Below are positions 59,433 through 64,000 of a stretch of 64,000 nucleotides of DNA, piece after piece. A model generated the notes under the pieces. It was not told where the DNA came from and did not search any database. It worked only from the letters and a program-made list of their open reading frames with translations. Each line of letters starts with the position of its first letter. The first letter of the stretch is position 1. The position numbers and the translations under genes were made by a program. This DNA comes from an uncultured Hyphomicrobiales bacterium (GTDB taxonomy: Bacteria; Pseudomonadota; Alphaproteobacteria; Rhizobiales; Beijerinckiaceae), in the NCBI GenBank assembly GCA_903824185.1, contig CAIJVU010000018.1, positions 51,170-115,169 of the forward strand, written 5' to 3'.

Positions 59433-62400
59433 ATGCGTGATATACTGACGGCACTGGCCAGTGCGGCCATCCTTGTCATTCTTGTGGCTTTGTTTGGCCC
59501 GATGATGGTCAATTGGAATGGCCAGCGCGCTTTTGTCGAAAGCAAGCTCACCGCGTTGATGGGGCAGACCGTGCGGGTGCAAGGCGCGATTGATCTGCGC
59601 TTGTTGCCCACACCGGTTTTGAGCCTTGCCGATATCCGCTGGGGCGAGGATGGCAATCGTCCGGTTTTTTCCGCTGAAACCCTGACGCTTGAAATTGCCA
59701 CGGGGCCTTTGCTGAAAGGCAAAATCCAGATCATCGACGCCAGTCTTGAGGCGGGTCGGCTTGATTTGCGCTATGACAAAGCGGGGGGCCTTGCTTTGCT
59801 GGGCGGTCTTGCCCCTGATTCAGGGGCTCACGCTGTGGCCGTCGAACGCTTTGCCTTGAAACGCTCGACCGTTCTGATCGAAGACGAGACCAGCGGTGGC
59901 GGCATGATCCTCACCGGCCTTGATCTTGAATTGCAAGCCGGTGCCTTGCAGGGGCCATGGCGGATCAGCGGCCGCGGTGCGCTGGATGGCCGTCCGGTCG
60001 ATGTCAGGCTCTCGACCTCCGCTCCCGAAGCCGATGCCAGTTTGCGCTTGGTAGCCAGTCTGGCCGAGGAGGGGGGGCGCAGTCTTTATTTTGACGGGCG
60101 CGTCCAACCCGATGATCACAAATTGGCCGGACAGCTCACATGGGTGGACCGCTATCTCCTGCAGGGTGAAAAAGGGCTTGAAACCCGCACCCTGACCCTC
60201 ACCACCCAAGTGCAGGGCGCGGGGCGTCGGTTTACCCTGGATGCGCTTGAGATCGACGGCGGACCCGATACGGGTTTGAAATTGTCAGGCACGGGCGAGT
60301 TGACGCTGGAGGGCGCACCGCGGCTGGCGCTTGATCTGAGCGCGCGGGCGCTGGATCTGGATTTTCCCGTCACCGGCAAACAAGGCGGCGCGCAATTGCC
60401 GGAGATTGTCGATGCTTGGACCCGCTTGGCGCGGTCGGTGATGCAGGGGCGGCTGTCTTTGTCGCGCATCGAGACAAGCCTCACGTTGAAAACCCAAAGC
60501 CTGACATTGGGCGGGGAATCCTTGCGTGATCTCGTTGTGTCGGGGGTGATCGGCCCGCAAGGCGGACGCGTCAACCGTTTCAGCCTTGGCCTGCCGGGCC
60601 GCGGACAGGTGACAGCCTCGGGGACTTTGGGGCGGATGGATGACCCGCGCTTTTCGGGCCCTGTGCAGGTGAGCATCGAGGATGCCCCGCGCTTCACCCA
60701 ATGGCTGCAAGGCCATGCCCCGCAAGGGGCGCAGCCCTTGGGCGCCTTGCGGCGGGTGCAGTTTGAGGGCGAGGTGACTCTGTCGCCCGATATGCAGGCG
60801 GCGCGCATCAAATCCTTGCAATTGGATCAATCGGTCTTGTCGGGTTTTGTGCGGCTGAATGCCGCCGAGCGTGACCAGCGGGCACGGCTTGAGGCCCAGA
60901 TCGGGTCTGAGCGTTTGCAGGTCGATGATTTGCCCGACCTCTCGCCGTTGATGGCGGGTCTTGGCCTGCTCGATACGCAGATTGCGGTTGAGGCGCGCTC
61001 CATCACCTTGGGGGGTGAAACAACCAGCGGACGCCTGACCGCCAGCCTGTCGGGCGATGCCAAGGGCTTGCGCATTGACCGGCTTGATTATGATGATGGC
61101 CATGACACCATGATGCGTGGCGGCGGGCAGATCAGCGAAGCGGGCGGCAGGCTTGGTCTGCATATCGAGGCCAAGCGGTTGCGTTTGTTGTCGGGGCTTG
61201 TCAGCCGTTTGCTGCCGCCTGAATGGGCCACAGCCGTGGTGCGCCGTTCGGTTGAATGGGCCCCCTTGTCGGTTGATCTGGTGCTTGAGCAAAAAGCCGG
61301 TCGCGGTGGCGTGAAAGATCTCTCGCTGACAGGGCAGGCGGCGGGCACGCAACTCGTGTTTGAAGGCACTTTGCCTGCACAAGGCGGGCTGCAAGACGGC
61401 TTTGCGGCCTTGACCGGTCAGTTGCGCCTGTCGCATCCCTCTTTTGCGGTGTTACTGCGGCAATTGGGTTTTGCGGTGCCTGTGCCGGTTGTCTCTGAAG
61501 CGGGGCAATTGCTGGTGACGATGGATGCCGCGCGCGGGCGCAGCGCTGTGCGGTTTGAGGCGGCGGGTTTGGGCGTTGATCTGACGCTGGTTCGCGGTTC
61601 AAGCGGCCTGACCGGTGGCATGCAGGTGAAGGGGGATAATATTTTGCCTTTGGCGCAGGCTTTGGGCTTTGCCGCCCAAGGTCTTGAGGAGGCATGGCCC
61701 GTTGCGCTCAAAGGCCCGTTGCGCTGGCAGGATCAGGCCTTTGGTTTTGGGCCTCTGACCGGCGAGGTCAAACAACGGCCCGTCAGCGGGGATTTGGTTT
61801 TGATGCCCGAGCGCAACCGCATCGAGGGGCGCTTGGGTCTGAACGCTTTGGCGCTTGAGGATGTGGCCTCTCTGGTCACAGGGCCGATCCCTGCCTCGAC
61901 CACCGGCTCCTTCTGGCCCAGCGCGCGGTTTGGCGATACGCCCGTCAAGACGGTTGATCTCGCCATCGGCTTGACGTTGGACCAGTTCACGCTGGGGCGT
62001 GATCTGGCTTTGGCAAGCACCAAACTTCTTTTGAAGCGCGAAGGGGAAACCCTGTCCTTGCAGCTGCAAGAGGGATTGTTTGGCACGGGTCAAATCTCCG
62101 GCCAGTTGAATTTGCGCCGCGATGGCGGCCGCTTGGGCGCGACCTTGCGTCTTGGGGCCAAAGATCTCGTTTTGGCTGATCTTTGGGGCGCGCAAAACGG
62201 GATCAATGGCCAAATCGGTCTGGCGCTTGATATCGGCTCATCGGGGGACAGCGTCGCTGATCTGATCAGCCACAGCAATGGCGCGGGCACCTTGGTGTGG
62301 CGGCAGGGGCAGATTGCGGCACTCGATCCGCAAGCCCTTTTGCGGGTGATCGAGACATCGCGCGGCATGCCCGATCTCGCGCAGTTGCGCGCAACCGTCG

Positions 62401-62756
62401 GGCGCGAATTGCAACACGCTCCCTTTACCTTCGAGAAGGTGGAGGCCCCCCTCACGATGTCCGATGGGGTGATGCGGATCTCCTCGCTGGCGATTGCGCA
62501 AGAGGCCGCCTCTTTGCAGGTCAGTGGCGTGTTTGATTTGCGCAGTCTGGCAACGGAGGCGCGGGTGGGGCTCATCGCCAAACCGCCGCGTGTCTGGAAG
62601 GGGCCGGCTCCTGATCTGCAGCTCTCTTTCACCCGCGCGCCAGAGGGCGGGCTTTTGCGTGAGCTGAATGTCACAAGCCTTTACGCCTTGCTCACCACGC
62701 GGGCCGTTGAAACCGAAACCGACCGTTTGCTGGATGAGCAGAAAAAGAAAAACTGA
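59433..62756 (+). CDS. AsmA-family protein
   Basis: An 1107-residue envelope protein. An N-terminal membrane anchor (ILTALASAAILVILVALFGP) is followed by the AsmA N-terminal domain (RAFVESKLTALMGQTVRVQG, LLPTPVLSLADIRW) and a very long stretch of beta-rich repeats. An AsmA_2 C-terminal region follows, with SNGAGTLVWRQGQIAALDPQ split in reading and a MRISSLAIAQEAASLQVSG segment. Relatives (TamB, YhdP, AsmA) form hydrophobic grooves that carry phospholipid between the inner and outer membranes. It starts with ATG 59433 after GAGGGG-like sequence. Convergent with the ribbon-helix-helix gene. Confidence 0.88.
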   Translation: MRDILTALASAAILVILVALFGPMMVNWNGQRAFVESKLTALMGQTVRVQGAIDLRLLPTPVLSLADIRWGEDGNRPVFSAETLTLEIATGPLLKGKIQIIDASLEAGRLDLRYDKAGGLALLGGLAPDSGAHAVAVERFALKRSTVLIEDETSGGGMILTGLDLELQAGALQGPWRISGRGALDGRPVDVRLSTSAPEADASLRLVASLAEEGGRSLYFDGRVQPDDHKLAGQLTWVDRYLLQGEKGLETRTLTLTTQVQGAGRRFTLDALEIDGGPDTGLKLSGTGELTLEGAPRLALDLSARALDLDFPVTGKQGGAQLPEIVDAWTRLARSVMQGRLSLSRIETSLTLKTQSLTLGGESLRDLVVSGVIGPQGGRVNRFSLGLPGRGQVTASGTLGRMDDPRFSGPVQVSIEDAPRFTQWLQGHAPQGAQPLGALRRVQFEGEVTLSPDMQAARIKSLQLDQSVLSGFVRLNAAERDQRARLEAQIGSERLQVDDLPDLSPLMAGLGLLDTQIAVEARSITLGGETTSGRLTASLSGDAKGLRIDRLDYDDGHDTMMRGGGQISEAGGRLGLHIEAKRLRLLSGLVSRLLPPEWATAVVRRSVEWAPLSVDLVLEQKAGRGGVKDLSLTGQAAGTQLVFEGTLPAQGGLQDGFAALTGQLRLSHPSFAVLLRQLGFAVPVPVVSEAGQLLVTMDAARGRSAVRFEAAGLGVDLTLVRGSSGLTGGMQVKGDNILPLAQALGFAAQGLEEAWPVALKGPLRWQDQAFGFGPLTGEVKQRPVSGDLVLMPERNRIEGRLGLNALALEDVASLVTGPIPASTTGSFWPSARFGDTPVKTVDLAIGLTLDQFTLGRDLALASTKLLLKREGETLSLQLQEGLFGTGQISGQLNLRRDGGRLGATLRLGAKDLVLADLWGAQNGINGQIGLALDIGSSGDSVADLISHSNGAGTLVWRQGQIAALDPQALLRVIETSRGMPDLAQLRATVGRELQHAPFTFEKVEAPLTMSDGVMRISSLAIAQEAASLQVSGVFDLRSLATEARVGLIAKPPRVWKGPAPDLQLSFTRAPEGGLLRELNVTSLYALLTTRAVETETDRLLDEQKKKN

Positions 62757-62791
62757 CCGGCGGGTTTTGTTTTTTAAATAGCCAAGGGCTT

Positions 62792-63019
62792 TTATAAATA
62801 GGGCGCTGGACGGTCGCGATAAAAGGCCAAAACAGCCAGACGCAGAGCGGATGATAAATTGCCGCTTTGGCGTTCCGCATCAAGGCTTGCGACCAGTTGC
62901 GCCAGACTCATCTGCCGTGCCTGCGCCATGGCCTTCAGGCCTTCCCAGAATTCGGGTTCGAGAGACACGCTGGTGCCATGCCCTGCAATCATGATCGAGC
63001 GTTTGAGGATCGGGCTCAT
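62792..63019 (-). CDS. Ribbon-helix-helix domain protein
   Basis: A 75-residue protein of the small RHH_4 group common in Alphaproteobacteria. GHGTSVSLEPEFWEGLKAMA forms the ribbon and first helix, SLAQLVASLDAERQSGNLSS the second helix. Such proteins may bind DNA as dimers, but the group is functionally uncharacterised. It is the last gene of a leftward trio, 3 bases after the DUF4169 gene and downstream of sspB, an arrangement seen in many relatives. Confidence 0.85.
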   Translation of the reverse strand: MSPILKRSIMIAGHGTSVSLEPEFWEGLKAMAQARQMSLAQLVASLDAERQSGNLSSALRLAVLAFYRDRPAPYL

Positions 63020-63022
63020 GCC

Positions 63023-63232
63023 TTAATGATCCTTTTGCCCTGTATCGGGTGAGGCGGGTTCACGCTGATGCGCCTCAAGCCGCGCCTGTTCCTGCGCGTT
63101 GCGGCTTTGCGTTGCTTGCTTTTCGGATTTGCTGCGCCCGAATGTCAGACGGTTTTGGTCCGCCTGTTGCTCTTTTTCCATGCGGGCGCGTGTTTTTCTG
63201 ACGTGGCGCAGATTGATGATGTCGGCGCACAT
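63023..63232 (-). CDS. DUF4169 family protein
   Basis: A 69-residue highly charged protein. The N-terminus ADIINLRHVRKTRARMEKEQ matches the DUF4169 family, which is restricted largely to Alphaproteobacteria; the rest is low-complexity, rich in Gln, Glu and Arg, and probably helical or disordered. Function unknown. It lies 14 bases after sspB and 3 before the ribbon-helix-helix gene, so all three are probably on one transcript. Confidence 0.85.
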   Translation of the reverse strand: MCADIINLRHVRKTRARMEKEQQADQNRLTFGRSKSEKQATQSRNAQEQARLEAHQREPASPDTGQKDH

Positions 63233-63246
63233 GCGGGTTGCGCCGC

Positions 63247-63753
63247 TCAGGTTTTTTTGCGGAAAGCGTCGAGGCTCACGACCGATGCGGTGTGACCTTC
63301 TTCCAAGGCGCTTTTGTCTTGGTCCTGCGCGCTGGAGGCCTCGTCATGCGCCTCCTCGTCATCCTCGCCTTCGAGCTCATCCAGCGACATTTCGAATTTC
63401 AATCCGAAATCAACCGAAGGATCCCAGAAACCGGTCAGCGCATCAAAGGGCACGATTAGCTTTTCTGGCAGGCCGCCAAAGGACAGGCCGACTTCGAAAA
63501 TATCATCGGTGACTTTCATGTCCCAGAACTGATGTTGCAAGGCGATGGTAATTTCTTCGGGATGTTTGGCGCGGATATGGTCGGCGATAATCACGCCGGG
63601 ATAGTCGGTGCGAAAAGTGATGAAAAAGTGATGATTGCCGGGCAATCCGTTTTCCATCGTATCGGTGAGCACAGACCGCACGACACTGCGCAACGCCCGT
63701 TGCACCAAAAGGTCATAACGGATCAGGTCTTCTGGTGTGGTCTCGTCACTCAT
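63247..63753 (-). CDS. sspB: ClpXP adaptor SspB (alpha-type)
   Basis: A 168-residue protein. The folded domain (about 1-125) opens with a hydrophilic turn and IRYDLLVQRALRSVV, then NHHFFITFRTDYPGV and ALQHQFWDMKVTDD, which ends with FGGLPEKLIVPFDALTGFWDP; these match alphaproteobacterial SspB. A flexible acidic tail follows and ends in a short basic peptide (LDAFRKKT) that would dock on ClpX. It delivers ssrA-tagged and other substrates to ClpXP. Its upstream region at 63781 onward consists of tandem repeats. Confidence 0.92.
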   Translation of the reverse strand: MSDETTPEDLIRYDLLVQRALRSVVRSVLTDTMENGLPGNHHFFITFRTDYPGVIIADHIRAKHPEEITIALQHQFWDMKVTDDIFEVGLSFGGLPEKLIVPFDALTGFWDPSVDFGLKFEMSLDELEGEDDEEAHDEASSAQDQDKSALEEGHTASVVSLDAFRKKT

Positions 63754-63780
63754 GCGCAGTCCAACTCTCCGAACAATGAA

Positions 63781-64000
63781 GTGGAGGCTTCTGTTGCCAG
63801 GCGCCCCAGTCTTTTTCTTTCAAAAAACAGGAGGCGCCCTCCCGAGATTGAAAAGAAAGTGGAGGCTTCTGTTGCCAGGCGCCCCAGTCTTTTTCTTTCA
63901 AAAAAACAGGAGGCGCCCTCCTGAGTCTAAAAAGAAAGTGGAGGCTTCTGTTGCCAGGCGCCCCTGTCTTTTTTCTTTCAAAAAACAGGAGGCGCCCTCC
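63781..64000. repeat. 78-79 bp tandem repeats, running off the window
   Basis: Three successive units start at GTGGAGGCTTCTGTTGCCAG at 63781, 63859 and 63938 (periods 78 and 79). Each contains GGCGCCCC, a T/C-rich run, CAAAAAACAGGAGGCGCC and CCTCC. The third unit is cut by the window end. Units differ by a few indels and substitutions. They lie just upstream of sspB, so its promoter is either within them or in the 27 bases between. Confidence 0.95.

Noticed and set aside
63532..63924. 130-codon rightward frame with repeated ARRPSLFLSK peptide
   Set aside because: It is antisense to sspB and then translates the tandem repeats; no start signal or homology.

Overview
The window looks like a moderately GC-rich alphaproteobacterial chromosome. 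Evidence: the complete alphaproteobacterial dcw cluster running into lpxC-bamD-recN-ligA; rnpB just before that cluster; an sspB/DUF4169/ribbon-helix-helix trio; heterotetrameric sarcosine oxidase genes; and FtsZ with a very long linker ending in a conserved tail. The order or genus cannot be fixed from what is visible. Most of the window is vertically inherited core genome with ATGA-type overlaps inside operons; the accessory material is limited.

Layout. (1) 1-3932: one-carbon catabolism. soxB-soxD-soxA run leftward, with soxA cut by the window edge, and a DAO-family flavoprotein diverges to the right. (2) 3981-9718: a leftward operon of an NADPH/FAD/iron-sulfur oxidoreductase (KorC-like), 2-oxoacid:acceptor oxidoreductase alpha and beta subunits, and a D-2-hydroxyacid dehydrogenase. 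A CAU-anticodon tRNA lies upstream. (3) 10335-14369: ettA, a gene-poor 600-base stretch with an SOS-type promoter, ssb, and an M20 peptidase. (4) 14370-15398: about 1 kb without genes, made of two related palindromic repeat cassettes and decaying short repeats. (5) 15399-21038: an ArsR-methyltransferase fusion regulator, metF and metH, forming a methionine-cycle operon. (6) 21027-23972: cell-wall amidase, lytic transglycosylase and a DMT exporter. (7) 24030-24409: RNase P RNA. (8) 24674-43040: rsmH-ftsL-ftsI-murE-murF-mraY-murD-ftsW-murG-murC-murB-ddl-ftsQ-ftsA-ftsZ, with no mraZ in front. (9) 43190-49102: lpxC, bamD, recN, ligA. (10) 49112-56133, leftward: M24 aminopeptidase, prmA, a divergent cytochrome P450, and a UvrD/PcrA helicase. 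(11) 56351-57256: a small AT-richer island of a Panacea (DUF4065/SocA-like) protein followed by a two-helix membrane protein. (12) 57250-63753: thioesterase, D-lactate dehydrogenase-type flavoprotein, a giant AsmA-family protein, ribbon-helix-helix protein, DUF4169 protein and SspB. (13) 63781-64000: 78-79 bp tandem repeats running off the end.

How it fits together. The dcw block supplies peptidoglycan precursors (MurC-F, Ddl, MraY, MurG), septal synthesis (FtsW, FtsI) and the divisome (FtsL, Q, A, Z). LpxC and BamD add lipid A and outer-membrane protein assembly. The metF-metH pair regenerates methionine, probably under the adjacent fusion regulator.

Best candidates for something undescribed: the Panacea plus membrane-protein pair at 56351-57256 as a toxin-antitoxin or defence module; the P450 at 52017-53534, whose oxygen-activation and haem-loop motifs are atypical, with a perfect palindrome upstream; and the putative LexA-controlled transcript starting near 12160, with a hairpin leader and a possible 32-residue peptide. 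All three rest on motif reading alone.
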